The notes: a model not told the origin generated them from the sequence alone. Positions 35,116 through 44,740 are shown, numbered from the stretch's first letter. The stretch is DNA of 64,000 bases from Desulfomicrobium orale DSM 12838 (GCF_001553625.1 NZ_CP014230.1:620001-684000), one strand, 5' to 3'. Numbers and translations are program-made.

Positions 35116-36020
35116 GAAAACGCCCCGGCCCGGGAGCGGACGGCTCCTGGGCCACCCAGCGGCTGGCCTTCGGGTGGCTGGACGGGGCGCTGCTGATTGC
35201 GCTGGGGGCGATGGTCATCCTCGCATTCAGAAGCGCTGAAACGCATTCCGGCGCGCCCGCGCAGTGGCGGGTGCTGGGCCACTACCTGCTGCGCCCGGAC
35301 GGCAGCCCCGGTCTGCTGCTGCAGGGACTTTTCACCACCGTCCGTCTGGCGGTCTGGTCCGGCCTGCTGGCGCTGCCTCTCGGCACCGCGGCCGGTCTGG
35401 CCCGGACCAGCCGGCACCTGTATCTCCGGCTGATGGCCGGAACATATGTGGAAATCTGCCGCAATCTGCCGCCTCTGGTGCTGGTCTTTCTCTGCTATTA
35501 TTTTCTGGCTGACCAGCTCACTCCACTTCTTTCCCTGCAGAAAACACTCAGCGCGGCTCCGGAAGCCCTCAAGGCCGCGGCCGAAATCCTCATCGGCCGT
35601 CTGGACCAGGCCGACGCCTTTGCCACCGCCTGTGTCACTCTCGGCCTGTACGAAGGAGCCTATGTGGCGGAAATCGTCCGGGGAGCAGTCCAGTCCGTGG
35701 ACCGGGGGCAATGGGAAGCGGGCCGGGCCATGGGCTTTCCGCCCCTGTATCTCCAGATGCACATCATTTTGCCCCAGGCTGTCCGCAACGCCATCCCTCC
35801 TCTGGCCGGGCAGGTCATTTCCACCATCAAGGACTCGTCCATCGTGTCGGTCATCTCCATTCAGGAACTGACCTTCCAGGGATCGCAGCTCATGGCTACC
35901 ATCTATCTGCCCCTGGAGGTCTGGGCATGTGTGGCCCTGCTCTATTTTGTCCTGACCTTTTCCTGCTCCCTGGCCGCAAGCTGGCTGGAGACGCGCCTGC
36001 GCGGCCTGTATACGGCCTGA
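35112..36020 (+). CDS. Polar amino acid ABC transporter permease (second)
   Basis: 302 residues, longer than usual by about 60. The extra sequence includes a periplasmic stretch near residues 135-175. The EAA-loop pattern is GRAMGFPPLYLQMHIILPQAV. It shares an ATGA overlap with the binding-protein gene. No ATPase gene follows: the next genes are leftward azlD and azlC, so the importer needs an ATPase encoded elsewhere. Confidence 0.88.
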   Translation: MRKRPGPGADGSWATQRLAFGWLDGALLIALGAMVILAFRSAETHSGAPAQWRVLGHYLLRPDGSPGLLLQGLFTTVRLAVWSGLLALPLGTAAGLARTSRHLYLRLMAGTYVEICRNLPPLVLVFLCYYFLADQLTPLLSLQKTLSAAPEALKAAAEILIGRLDQADAFATACVTLGLYEGAYVAEIVRGAVQSVDRGQWEAGRAMGFPPLYLQMHIILPQAVRNAIPPLAGQVISTIKDSSIVSVISIQELTFQGSQLMATIYLPLEVWACVALLYFVLTFSCSLAASWLETRLRGLYTA

Positions 36021-36078
36021 GCGCCCCTGAAAACTCCACTCCACAGAGCGCAGAAACCGCCTCGCGCCTGACAGCCCG

Positions 36079-36405
36079 CTACGCCAGAAAATAGCGTCCG
36101 GCCGCCACGCAGGCCATGCCCACGGCCACCGTGGCGGCGGCGCTTTTTGTTTTCCAGCCGGTCAGAAAGCACGGCAGGGCCGCCCACAGGAAGACGTTTT
36201 GCTCCGAAAAATCGAACCCCTGATCCGTGACGGTCAGGGCGGGAAGCAGCATGGCCGCGAGCACGGCAGCGGGGATGAAGCCGAGCCAGCGGGTGACGGC
36301 ATCGGGCAGGGTCCGCCGGGCCAGGACTAGAAGCGGCAGAACGCGGGGGACATAAGTCACGGCCGCCATGCCGAGGATGGTCAGAAAGAGCGTCTGCTGA
36401 TCCAT
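36079..36405 (-). CDS. azlD: AzlD-type branched-chain amino acid export subunit
   Basis: 108 residues, four membrane spans, the small partner of AzlC (VTYVPRVLPLLVLARRTLP and a VLAAMLLP segment are typical). AzlCD export branched-chain amino acids or their analogues. Its start lies 25 bases inside the azlC end. Confidence 0.9.
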   Translation of the reverse strand: MDQQTLFLTILGMAAVTYVPRVLPLLVLARRTLPDAVTRWLGFIPAAVLAAMLLPALTVTDQGFDFSEQNVFLWAALPCFLTGWKTKSAAATVAVGMACVAAGRYFLA

Positions 36406-37085
36406 GTATGTACTCCAAGGCCCAGGGTGGCGGCCGAAATGGTGGCGATCAAAACGTGGGACTGGGCAAATCCCGCAAGAAAAAGAGATATGGAGAGGAT
36501 TCCGGCGGCCAGGGCGACGGCGGCGTGCGTACGGGACTTGAGCTGTCCGAGCAGCAGGGCGATGAACATGGCCGGGAGGGCGTAATCCAGCCCGATGGGT
36601 TTCACGTCCGTGACAAAAGAACTCGCGCCCACGCCCAGAGCCGTGCTTCCGGCCCAGGCGCAGTGAGCCATGACGTTGATGCCGAAAGTCTCCGCCTGCC
36701 CGGCATCCCCCCTGGCGAAGCGTCCGGCGTGCAGGGCGAAGGTTTCGTCCGTCATCTCCCCGGCAAAGAGGGCCAGCCGGGGGCCGCTCCAGTGTTTCAG
36801 GAAAGGGGCCAGGGCGGCGGACATGAGCAGATGCCGCAGATTGACGATGAAGGTCGTGGCCACGATGGTCAGAGGCGAAGAAGCGGCGGACACGAGTCCC
36901 ACCGCGATGAGCTGGGCCGATCCGGCATAGACCAGCAGGCTCATGAGAATGGCGTTGAGGTCCGATATGCCCGATTTCTGTGCCAGCACGCCGTACGCGA
37001 AGCCCACCGGCACATAGCCCAGGATGACGGGCAGAGTCTGACGGAAAGCCGGACCCAGCGGGCCCGGGCGGAAAGCGATGGTCAT
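36381..37085 (-). CDS. azlC: AzlC-type branched-chain amino acid export subunit
   Basis: 234 residues with the family pattern LPVILGYVPVGFAYGVLAQKSG at the N-terminus and LRHLLMSAALAPFLK in the middle; about six membrane spans. The start at 37085 has AAAGGAGCG; an upstream in-frame codon (37139) lacks a site. It overlaps azlD, forming a two-gene leftward unit. Confidence 0.92.
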   Translation of the reverse strand: MTIAFRPGPLGPAFRQTLPVILGYVPVGFAYGVLAQKSGISDLNAILMSLLVYAGSAQLIAVGLVSAASSPLTIVATTFIVNLRHLLMSAALAPFLKHWSGPRLALFAGEMTDETFALHAGRFARGDAGQAETFGINVMAHCAWAGSTALGVGASSFVTDVKPIGLDYALPAMFIALLLGQLKSRTHAAVALAAGILSISLFLAGFAQSHVLIATISAATLGLGVHTWISRRSF

Positions 37086-37266
37086 GAACGCTCCTTTTTC
37101 GGGTGCCAGGGAAGGCCCATTTACTTCATCCCGGAACAAAGCCAGACAGCAGCCTTCCGCCGGCGGGAAAGACAGGTGTTTGACAACAGGCCGCGGCGGA
37201 TGAAACCTTCTTCCGTCCGGAACTTTCCGGACGCGAACCTGTCAATAATCAGCAAGAGTGGGTAAC

Positions 37267-37815
37267 ATGGACGCCATTTCTCTGGATATCCCGGAAGTTT
37301 TTCTGTTCACCCCGCGCGTATTCGGAGACGAACGGGGCTTTTTCTTCGAGAGTTTTCAGGCGAGCAGATTCAGCCAGGCCACGGGGCTTAACCCCGATTT
37401 CGTGCAGGACAACCATTCCCGCTCCACGCGCGGCGTGCTGCGGGGGCTGCATTACCAGCTTCCGCCCCATGCCCAGGGCAAGCTGGTGCGCGTCGTGAAG
37501 GGCTGTGTCTATGACGTGGCCGTGGACATCCGGGCATCCTCGCCGACATTCGGTAAATGGACGGGAGCCATGCTCTCGGAGGACAACAAGCAGCAACTGT
37601 GGATTCCGCCGGGCTTCGCCCACGGGTTCGTGGCCCTGAGCGAAACGGCCGAGTTTCTCTACAAGACCACGGCCTACTATGCGGCCCAGTCGGAGAGGTG
37701 CATTCTCTGGAACGACCCGGCCATTGGAATCGACTGGCACTATGCGGGACAGCCCATTCTGTCGGACAAGGACTCCAGAGGAGTCCTGCTGGCCGAGGCC
37801 GAAGTGTTTCCGTGA
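37267..37815 (+). CDS. rfbC: dTDP-4-dehydrorhamnose 3,5-epimerase
   Basis: 182 residues, full length for RfbC. The catalytic His sits in LRGLHYQLP, the Asp region is VYDVAVDIR and the Tyr is in FLYKTTAYYA. It makes dTDP-L-rhamnose precursors for surface polysaccharide. The other rfb genes (A, B, D) are absent here, so the pathway is scattered. An in-frame GTG at 37258 is a less likely start. Confidence 0.93.
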   Translation: MDAISLDIPEVFLFTPRVFGDERGFFFESFQASRFSQATGLNPDFVQDNHSRSTRGVLRGLHYQLPPHAQGKLVRVVKGCVYDVAVDIRASSPTFGKWTGAMLSEDNKQQLWIPPGFAHGFVALSETAEFLYKTTAYYAAQSERCILWNDPAIGIDWHYAGQPILSDKDSRGVLLAEAEVFP

Positions 37816-37907
37816 TGCAAAAATTCACGACTGGGCACAGCTGGATGCCGTGACACGGCCGAAAAGCCTTGCCGGCAGGCGTCTTCCGCTCCACCCTGCT
37901 GCGGCCA

Positions 37908-38105
37908 TCAGACCTCGCGCTGCCCTTGGTCCCATTTCTCCGCGGGCACGGCTTCCTCGATGAGCATGACCGGAATCTCGTCCCGGATGGGATAGACCAC
38001 CGCGCATGCGGCGCATTTGAGCCCTTCCTCCGCGCCCAGAAGCTCCAGGCTTCCCTTGCATTTGGGACAGGCCAGAATGTGCAGGAGTTCCCTGTTCAGC
38101 GCCAT
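37908..38105 (-). CDS. Trm112/YcaR family zinc-ribbon-like protein
   Basis: 65 residues with the pattern LLHILACPKCKGSLEL, a CAACAVVYPIRDEIPVML second half and four cysteines in two CxxC pairs. Family members are small metal-binding partner proteins. The start at 38105 has GAAAGGAGG. It stands alone, convergent to rfbC. Confidence 0.87.
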   Translation of the reverse strand: MALNRELLHILACPKCKGSLELLGAEEGLKCAACAVVYPIRDEIPVMLIEEAVPAEKWDQGQREV

Positions 38106-38424
38106 ACGTCCTCCTTTCTCGCTTTCACGCATTTCATGAAACGAACATACCACGGCTCCCGTTTCTAGCGGCAACCATGAGTCCTTACAAGGCCGGCACG
38201 CGCCGGGACCGTTTCGCCTGACTGTACGGCCTTTTTCCCCTCCCGGACTTGACCGGAAAGGAATTCACGGGCAGAAGTTCGGGGCGGAAATTTTTGCGCC
38301 GTGCCCATGAAACCTTTTACCCGAGGAGGATACATCTCTCTGACGTCATGCTCTGAAAAATTCCGGAGCATCATTTTGGAGTTAGAGTTGGTCTGGTTTC
38401 ACCTATTTCCATAGCGAGGAGAAC
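38106..38424. other. Intergenic region upstream of the DASS transporter gene
   Basis: About 320 bases with no believable gene; an AAGGCC/GGCCTT pair near 38187-38235 is separated by too large a loop for a sure terminator. The divergent promoters of the Trm112-like and DASS genes should lie here. Confidence 0.4.
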
Positions 38425-39966
38425 ATGAGTGCTTCTGTGTCCACCAATGTCTCTCAGGGAGCCGGGTTCACCGGTGAGCGGAAAAAACAGGTTATCGGGC
38501 TGGTTACTGGCCTTGCGGGCCTGCTGTTCACCATGATTGTTCCCGCCCCCAGCGACCTTGCCCCTCTGGCCTGGAAAACCATCGGTATATCCTTTCTGAT
38601 GGCCATATGGTGGATGTTTGAAGCCGTGCCCATAGCGGTGACCGCTCTGGCCCCGCTGGTGCTTTTTCCCGCCTTCGGAGTGATGACGGCCAAGGAAGTG
38701 GCTCCCAATTACGCTCAGGATCTGATCTGGCTGTTCGTGGGCGGTTTCGCTTTGGCCTATGCCATGGAAACCTGGAACCTGCACCGCCGCATCTCCCTGC
38801 TGGTGCTGAAGTTCTGCGGCACCAATCCCAAGATGCTGCTGCTCGGCTTTCTCGTGTCCACGGGCTTTCTTTCGGCCTGGATGTCCAACACGGCCTGTGC
38901 GGCGTTGATGATGCCCATTGGCCTGGCCATCATCAAAATGGTCAGGGAAAGCGAGGGCGGCACCGAAGCCGAGAAAAAAGCCGCCACCAATTTCGGCATC
39001 TGCGTCATGCTGGGCATCGCTTTTTCCGCGTCCATCGGCGGCATGGCCACCCTGATCGGCACACCGCCCAACGCGGTCATGGCCGGACAGGTGGCCAAAA
39101 TGACGGGCTCGGCCGTGCCTTTCTCCAAGTTCATGATGGTCGGCGCGCCCATTTCACTGGTCATGATGGGCACCTGCTGGTGGGTGCTGCCGCTCATGTT
39201 CCCGATCAGGGATTTGAACCTAGCCCAGGCCGGAGCCGTCGTGGATCATGAACTGGAACAGCTGGGTCCCATGAGCAAAGGAGAAAAACTGACCTTTGCC
39301 CTGTTCGTCTTCACGGCTTCGTTCTGGATGCTGCGCCCCCAGATTCTGGGACTTTTCCCTCCGTTTGTCATGGGCGAGAAGACTCTCGCCGTAAGCAAGG
39401 TCGTTTCCGACTCCACCGTGGGCATGCTCGCCCTGCTGCTGTGTTTCCTCATCCCCGTGGACTTCAAGAAAGGCCGGATGCTGCTTGACAGCAGCCTCTT
39501 CACCAAAGGCATTCCCTGGGACGCCATTCTGCTGTTCGGCGGCGGTTTCGCGCTGGGAGCCGGCCTTGACCATTCCGGCGTGTCCAAGTTCATCGCCGGA
39601 CACATGGAAGCATTGCGGGGCATGAGCCCGGTCATGGTCATGGCCATCATGGCCACTGTGGTCATGCTGCTGACCCAGATGACCTCCAACACGGCCGTGG
39701 CCGCCACCTTCGTGCCGCTGGGCATCTCCATGGCCCAGGGGCTCGGTTATCCGCCGCTGCTCATCGCCATCCCCGTGGCTCTGGGTGCGTCCCTGGCTTT
39801 CGCCCTGCCCGTGGCCACGCCGCCCAACGCCATCGTGTTCGGCTCGGGAATCATCCGCATACCGGACATGTTCAAGGCGGGCATGGTGCTGAACTGTATC
39901 GGCATCGTGGTCACCATCGTCATGATGTACATCTTCATGCCCATCGCCTTCGGCATACGGCTGTAG
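38425..39966 (+). CDS. DASS/SLC13-family anion transporter
   Basis: 513 residues, 11-12 membrane spans. Both SNT signature motifs are present: MSNTACAALMMPIG and TSNTAVAATFVPLG, with a GGMATLIGTPPNAV loop. The family takes up di- or tricarboxylates or sulfate with sodium. In this organism type sulfate or a C4-dicarboxylate are both possible. The start has GAGGAG. It is a single-gene unit with its own terminator. Confidence 0.92.
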   Translation: MSASVSTNVSQGAGFTGERKKQVIGLVTGLAGLLFTMIVPAPSDLAPLAWKTIGISFLMAIWWMFEAVPIAVTALAPLVLFPAFGVMTAKEVAPNYAQDLIWLFVGGFALAYAMETWNLHRRISLLVLKFCGTNPKMLLLGFLVSTGFLSAWMSNTACAALMMPIGLAIIKMVRESEGGTEAEKKAATNFGICVMLGIAFSASIGGMATLIGTPPNAVMAGQVAKMTGSAVPFSKFMMVGAPISLVMMGTCWWVLPLMFPIRDLNLAQAGAVVDHELEQLGPMSKGEKLTFALFVFTASFWMLRPQILGLFPPFVMGEKTLAVSKVVSDSTVGMLALLLCFLIPVDFKKGRMLLDSSLFTKGIPWDAILLFGGGFALGAGLDHSGVSKFIAGHMEALRGMSPVMVMAIMATVVMLLTQMTSNTAVAATFVPLGISMAQGLGYPPLLIAIPVALGASLAFALPVATPPNAIVFGSGIIRIPDMFKAGMVLNCIGIVVTIVMMYIFMPIAFGIRL

Positions 39967-39979
39967 CCATCCAGACAGG

Positions 39980-40009
39980 AAAGGCCCTGCCGCCGATAGC
40001 AGGGCCTTT
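39980..40009 (+). terminator. Terminator after the DASS gene
   Basis: Perfect 11-bp stem (39980-39990 with 39999-40009) with an eight-base loop; the A/T ends of the stem supply a short T run. Confidence 0.85.
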
Positions 40010-40080
40010 CTCATGATTCTGGAGGAAGCGCGCGCAGCCTTTGCAGAGATCCAGCAGGTAGCCCGTGTTTTTTCAGGCCG

Positions 40081-40726
40081 TCACGCCCCGGCCATGGACT
40101 GGACGCTGGTGAATCCGGCCTGGGCCAGGATGCTGCCCGCGATATTGGAGCGGAATCCCGAACGGCAATAGGCCACGATGTTTTCTCCCTTTGCCAGATC
40201 CGGGATATTTCCGTTCAAAATGTCCGCCAGGGGAACATGCCTTGCACCCTGCACATGGCCGCTCTCCCATTCGGCGTCGGTGCGCACATCCAGCAGCACG
40301 TCCGACGCGCCTTTCTGTACCGCTTCGCAGGAAATCTGAGCCAGTCTGGCCACGCTCCGGCCGCTCAGGAGCCACGCCTTGATTCCCCCGGAGAGATATC
40401 TCTGCACGCGGTCGTAGCCGATGCGGTGCAGCTCCGTCAGCATACGCTCGTAGTCGCGGCGCTCGGCCGTGACCAGAAGTGACAGAGACTGCGGCGTGTG
40501 CCCGGGCATATGCAGTACCTGCAAGCGGGCCGACCCGGCCTGGAGCGTATCGCTCTCGCGCAGGGCCCGGAATGAAAAGGTTACCGGAGAGTCCTCGGAC
40601 ATTCAGATTTCCGCGCCCGTGGCGGCTTGCAGCTCCTGATCGCCGCTTTGGGGTCCACCACGGAGCCATGGTTCCGGCCTGAGGACAGCCGATGCAGTAC
40701 GAGAAACATCCAAGGCCCGGAGTCAT
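40081..40726 (-). pseudogene. Decayed metallo-beta-lactamase/rhodanese fusion gene
   Basis: Pieces of one long fusion protein appear in order in three frames. A fragment GCFSYCIGCPQAGTM is followed after a frame change by VVDPK, then after an apparent deletion by ELQAATGAEI. A TGA (40605-40603) interrupts the frame before MSEDSPVTFSFRAL. The LHMPGHTPQSLSLLVT end of the beta-lactamase half is then joined directly to a late part of the fusion (ERRDYERMLTELHRIGYDRV) and a rhodanese domain with Cys in YCRSGFRSN. Most of the beta-lactamase domain and the first rhodanese region are missing. An open stretch from 40602 could still make a 173-residue rhodanese-containing protein. Confidence 0.8.
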
Positions 40727-40787
40727 AATCTACTGAAAATACATGCATCCTCCATATGATGAAGTTGACGGAAACGGCGCAAAATCC

Positions 40788-40815
40788 TTGACGGAGAAAA
40801 TCCGGGCAGTAATAA
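40788..40815 (+). promoter_or_regulatory. Sigma-70-type promoter of the YceI unit
   Basis: -35 TTGACG (40788-40793), 16-base spacer, -10 TAATAA (40810-40815), about 85 bases before the yceI-like start. Confidence 0.6.
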
Positions 40816-40900
40816 AAGTGGCGTCTCGCGTCCGCGCGAGTCCCGACGCGTCCCGCGGTTTATGAGCGCGGACCGGCATGGGAGCAACAAGGAGAGAAAG

Positions 40901-41509
40901 ATGCGTCCTGTAGTGCTGATAACCGTTTTTCTGGCTTGGTTTTTGTCCTGCGTCCCGGCTCTGGCCGAAGAGCCTTCCCGGCGGTGGGAAGTGGATACAG
41001 AGCATGCGTTCATCGGCTTTCGCATCCAGCATATTGCGGGTCATATCCCCGGAGTCTTCTCCAGATTCTCCGTCCAGATGGATTTCAATCCCGACGCTCC
41101 GGAAAAAGCGCAGTTCTATTTTCTGGTGGACAGCGCCAGCGTGCACACCGGCCTGCCCAAACGGGACGAGCAGTTGCGCGGCGAGGAGTTTCTGGACGCG
41201 GCCAACGCGCCGCGTATCATTTTCAATTCGAAGGAAGTGCTGCCCGGCGGGGACGGCGGCCTGACGGTGGTCGGCGATCTGACCATCAAGGACGTCACCG
41301 CCGAGGTGCGGGTGCCGGTGCAGATTCTGGGCATCCGCGAGCATCCGATGACGGACAAAATGCCCGGCACGCGGGTACTGGGTCTGCTGGCGGAATTCTC
41401 CATCAACCGGCTGGAATTCAACGTGGGCTCGAAAAAGTGGAGCCAGATGGGCCTCATGGGCGACACCATCGACCTGACCATCGACATGGAACTCCTGCAG
41501 CGGGGCTGA
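40901..41509 (+). CDS. YceI-family periplasmic protein
   Basis: 202 residues: signal peptide ending in ALA, then a YceI lipocalin-like barrel (WEVDTEHAFIGFRIQHI; FYFLVDSASVHTG; DLTIKDVTAEVRVPV). YceI proteins bind isoprenoid-type lipids in the periplasm. The start at 40901 has AAGGAGAG. It is followed 15 bases later by the double ABC ATPase gene. Confidence 0.92.
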   Translation: MRPVVLITVFLAWFLSCVPALAEEPSRRWEVDTEHAFIGFRIQHIAGHIPGVFSRFSVQMDFNPDAPEKAQFYFLVDSASVHTGLPKRDEQLRGEEFLDAANAPRIIFNSKEVLPGGDGGLTVVGDLTIKDVTAEVRVPVQILGIREHPMTDKMPGTRVLGLLAEFSINRLEFNVGSKKWSQMGLMGDTIDLTIDMELLQRG

Positions 41510-41524
41510 GCCGCCCGCCCCGTC

Positions 41525-43015
41525 ATGCGGCATCTGGAAATAGAACTGGACCACGTACACGTGGACCTGGGCCTGACCCGGGTGCTGCATGGCCTGACGC
41601 TTTGCATCTCCGGCCAGACACACTACGCCGTGCTGGGCGACAACGGCGCGGGCAAGACCACCCTGCTCCGGCTGCTGACCGGAGAAATCTGGCCCTCACA
41701 GCGCGGCGGCGGACAGCGCGTCTACCGCCTGAACGGCGAGGAAACCCTGTCACCCATTGCCGCCCGCCCGTTCATGCGGATGGTCACGCCGGACCAGGCG
41801 GACTGGTACCAGCGGCACGACCTGGATGTCCCGGTCTGGGAAGTCATCTGCGGCGGTCTGGCCGGAACGCCGCTTCTTTATACGCCGCCCACGGAGGAAA
41901 TGCGCGAGCGTTCCTGTCTGCTGGGCCGGGACATGGGCCTTGGCGGCGTGCTGGACCGGCCCATGCGTTCCGTCTCCACGGGGCAGGCCAAACGCGCCCT
42001 CCTTGCCCGGGCCTTCATCTCCGATCCCAAACTGCTGGCCGTGGACGAGCTCACCCAGGGGCTGGACCGCGCCGGACAGCACGCCCTGCTCGGTACCCTG
42101 GAGAAAATGGCCGCCACCGGCCACACCCGGCTTCTGGTCAGCGGGCACGGTCTGCTGCCCGTCCCGGCCTGCGTGACCGGGCGCATCCATCTGGAACGGG
42201 GACGGATCGCGGACAGTCCGCCATGCGGTTCTTCCCCGCCGCCTTTAAGCCTGCCCGCCCGTCAGCGCCACGACACGTCATCTCCGCGGCACATTCTCCA
42301 TATGCGCGCCTGTTCTGTGGTCATGGACGCCCATCCCGCCGTGAACAACCTCACCTGGACGGTTGAAGCAGGGCAGTGCTGGGCCGTGCTCGGCCGCAAC
42401 GGCAGCGGCAAATCCACGCTGCTGCAACTGGCCACGGGCTACCGCCACCCCTGGCCCGGCGGGGAAATATCCTGGTTTGGCCATCAGGGCCGCCCGGAAA
42501 TTTCCAGCGTGCGCGGCCGTATGGGCATTCTCGCGCCGTGGCTGGCCGAGCGTCTGGAGCCCGGCGTCTCATGCCGCGACGCAATACTCTCCGGCCTGTG
42601 CGACGGCCTGGGTGTGCACCGCAATCTTTCTCCGGCCGACGAAGCCGGGGCCGATGAACTGATCCGGCTGTGGGGCATGAAAGACTGGACAGAACGGCAG
42701 GTGGCAACCCTTTCCTACGGGCAGTTCCGGCAGGTCATGCTGGCCAGGGCCGTGACCCGCGGGCCGGAGCTTCTGGTGCTGGACGAGCCGTTTTCCGGCC
42801 TGGACGCGCCGTGGCGGGAACGCATGGCCATGCTCCTGCGAAACTGGACCGGCCAGGGCCGCACCCTGATACTGGCCACCCATTCGCCGGAATACATGGA
42901 AGATCTGCCGACCCACGGTCTGCTGCTGGATGACGGCGCATGTGTTTTTCAGGGCTTCTGGAAAAAACTGTCCGCCCATCCGGCTTTCGGCGAACTGTTC
43001 GATCGGGCGGACTGA
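41525..43015 (+). CDS. ModF/PhrA-like double ABC ATPase
   Basis: 496 residues with two ABC ATPase domains: GDNGAGKTT near residue 40 and LLAVDELTQGLD; then GRNGSGKST near residue 295 and LLVLDEPFSGLD. The signature loops are altered (STGQAKRALL and SYGQFRQVML). The architecture is that of ModF (PhrA), whose role beside molybdate transport is poorly defined. There is no membrane partner gene. It follows yceI closely. Confidence 0.83.
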   Translation: MRHLEIELDHVHVDLGLTRVLHGLTLCISGQTHYAVLGDNGAGKTTLLRLLTGEIWPSQRGGGQRVYRLNGEETLSPIAARPFMRMVTPDQADWYQRHDLDVPVWEVICGGLAGTPLLYTPPTEEMRERSCLLGRDMGLGGVLDRPMRSVSTGQAKRALLARAFISDPKLLAVDELTQGLDRAGQHALLGTLEKMAATGHTRLLVSGHGLLPVPACVTGRIHLERGRIADSPPCGSSPPPLSLPARQRHDTSSPRHILHMRACSVVMDAHPAVNNLTWTVEAGQCWAVLGRNGSGKSTLLQLATGYRHPWPGGEISWFGHQGRPEISSVRGRMGILAPWLAERLEPGVSCRDAILSGLCDGLGVHRNLSPADEAGADELIRLWGMKDWTERQVATLSYGQFRQVMLARAVTRGPELLVLDEPFSGLDAPWRERMAMLLRNWTGQGRTLILATHSPEYMEDLPTHGLLLDDGACVFQGFWKKLSAHPAFGELFDRAD

Positions 43016-43138
43016 TTCGCGGATATCCGCCCCGGACGTTCCTCTCCGCAATTGCCTTGCCCTTCGGGCAAAGCTATGAGGTTCCGGTACCCCGCCGGGG
43101 CAACAGCCGTCTCGCCGCACACACGAACGCGAAAACCC

Positions 43139-44740
43139 ATGCTCGAAACACTGCGCATCAGAAATCTCGCCCTCATCGACGACGTGGAACTGGAATTCCA
43201 TCCGGGCCTCAATGTGCTGACGGGTGAATCCGGCGCGGGAAAATCCTTTATTCTGCGCGCGCTGGATTTCATTCTGGGGGAGCGCATCGCCGCCGATCTG
43301 GTCCGCCCGGGGCGGGAAAAGGCATTGGTGGAAGCCGCCTTCCGTCTGGACGGAGAAGAAATTTTCCTGCGCCGGGAGCTGTCGGCCAAAACCGGACGCA
43401 GCCGCCTGTATCTCAACGACGATCTGGCCGCGCAGGAACGCCTGGGAGAACTGCGGCCGCGCCTGCTCATGCACACCAGCCAGCATGGACAGCAGCGGCT
43501 GCTCTCGCCGGAGCACCATGTGGAAATTCTGGACGCCTTTCTGCCCGACGCGGAAATCGCCGCCGCTCAGGCCGCTGCCAGAGACGCACTGCAGTCCGTG
43601 CTGGACCGCAAGGCCGAAGTGGAGCGGCGCATGGCCAGTCTTGCGGAACGGCGCGAGCTGCTGGAATTCCAGCTGGCCGAAATCCGCAAGGTGGATCCCC
43701 GGCCCGGCGAAGAGGAGGAACTCCTGCGCCGGCGCGAGGATTCCCGGCAGAGCGAAAGACTCCGCCAGCAGGCATCCGAAGCCCAGGGTCTTGTGCTCGG
43801 CGAAGGCGGGCTCCAGGACAGCCTGACCGCACTGGAGCGCCTGCTCGCCGGACTGAGCGACGGGCATGACGGGTTCCGGGAATACGCCAGGGAAACAGGA
43901 CGGTTCCGGGATGCTCTCACGGACATGCTGCGCGAGCTGCGTCCCCTGACTTCCCGCCAGTCCGAGGCTTTCGACGCCGAAAAAACGGAAAAACGGCTGT
44001 GGGAGCTCCAGCAGTTGCAACGCAGGCTGAAGCGGTCTTTAGATTCCATTGTGGTTCTGGGCGGGGAAATCGAGGAAAACCTGTCCTTCCTGGACGCCGG
44101 CGGGCTGGAACTCAAGCGTCTGGAAAAGGAAGAGCGCGATGCCGTGGAATCGCTGCGGCGGGCCACGGACAGCCTCAACGCGGCCCGGCGGGAGGCCGCA
44201 GCCGCACTGACCGGAAGCCTGGAGCGGGAACTCTCCGGACTCGGCTTTTCCGAGCACATGCGCGTGCTGGTGGATTTCAGGCTCCAGGCCATACATCCCG
44301 GCGTGGAGGAGGCCCGGCCCCGCTTCCTGTGGGTGCCCAATCCAGGACTGGCTCCGCAGCCGCTGGACCGCATCGCCTCGGGCGGCGAACTGTCCCGCTT
44401 TCTGCTGGCCCTGGTCAGCCTGCGGACCAGGGAGCAGCTCCCGGCCCTGCTGTTCGACGAAGTGGATTCCGGCATCGGCGGGCGGACCCTGACCAAGGTG
44501 GCGGAGCGGATCCGGGAGCTGGCCGGACGGCAGCAGATCATCCTCATCACCCACTGGCCGCAACTGGCCCGCATGGCCGACGAACATTTCGCCATCCGCA
44601 AGGAAATTCACGGCGGCAGCACATACACCCTGTGCTCGGCCCTTTCTCCGGAGTCGCGGCGGGAAGAACTGGCCCGCATGGCCGGAGAAAATCCCGCAGC
44701 GCTCTCTTCAGCACAACCCCTCACTCAAGGAAATCCATGA
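43139..44740 (+). CDS. recN: DNA repair protein RecN
   Basis: 533 residues, SMC-like: an N-terminal LRIRNLALIDDVELEF and Walker A TGESGAGKS, a long coiled-coil middle (about 150-350), and a C-terminal signature LDRIASGGELSRFLLAL with Walker B LLFDEVDSGIGG. RecN acts in double-strand break repair. The start at 43139 begins the canonical N-terminus; its ribosome site is weak. It overlaps pyrK by four bases. Confidence 0.94.
   Translation: MLETLRIRNLALIDDVELEFHPGLNVLTGESGAGKSFILRALDFILGERIAADLVRPGREKALVEAAFRLDGEEIFLRRELSAKTGRSRLYLNDDLAAQERLGELRPRLLMHTSQHGQQRLLSPEHHVEILDAFLPDAEIAAAQAAARDALQSVLDRKAEVERRMASLAERRELLEFQLAEIRKVDPRPGEEEELLRRREDSRQSERLRQQASEAQGLVLGEGGLQDSLTALERLLAGLSDGHDGFREYARETGRFRDALTDMLRELRPLTSRQSEAFDAEKTEKRLWELQQLQRRLKRSLDSIVVLGGEIEENLSFLDAGGLELKRLEKEERDAVESLRRATDSLNAARREAAAALTGSLERELSGLGFSEHMRVLVDFRLQAIHPGVEEARPRFLWVPNPGLAPQPLDRIASGGELSRFLLALVSLRTREQLPALLFDEVDSGIGGRTLTKVAERIRELAGRQQIILITHWPQLARMADEHFAIRKEIHGGSTYTLCSALSPESRREELARMAGENPAALSSAQPLTQGNP

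Noticed and set aside
40603-40605. TGA in the beta-lactamase/rhodanese gene as a selenocysteine codon
   Set aside because: The surrounding frame changes and deletions show decay, and the position is not a catalytic Cys of the family; no SECIS-like element was evident.
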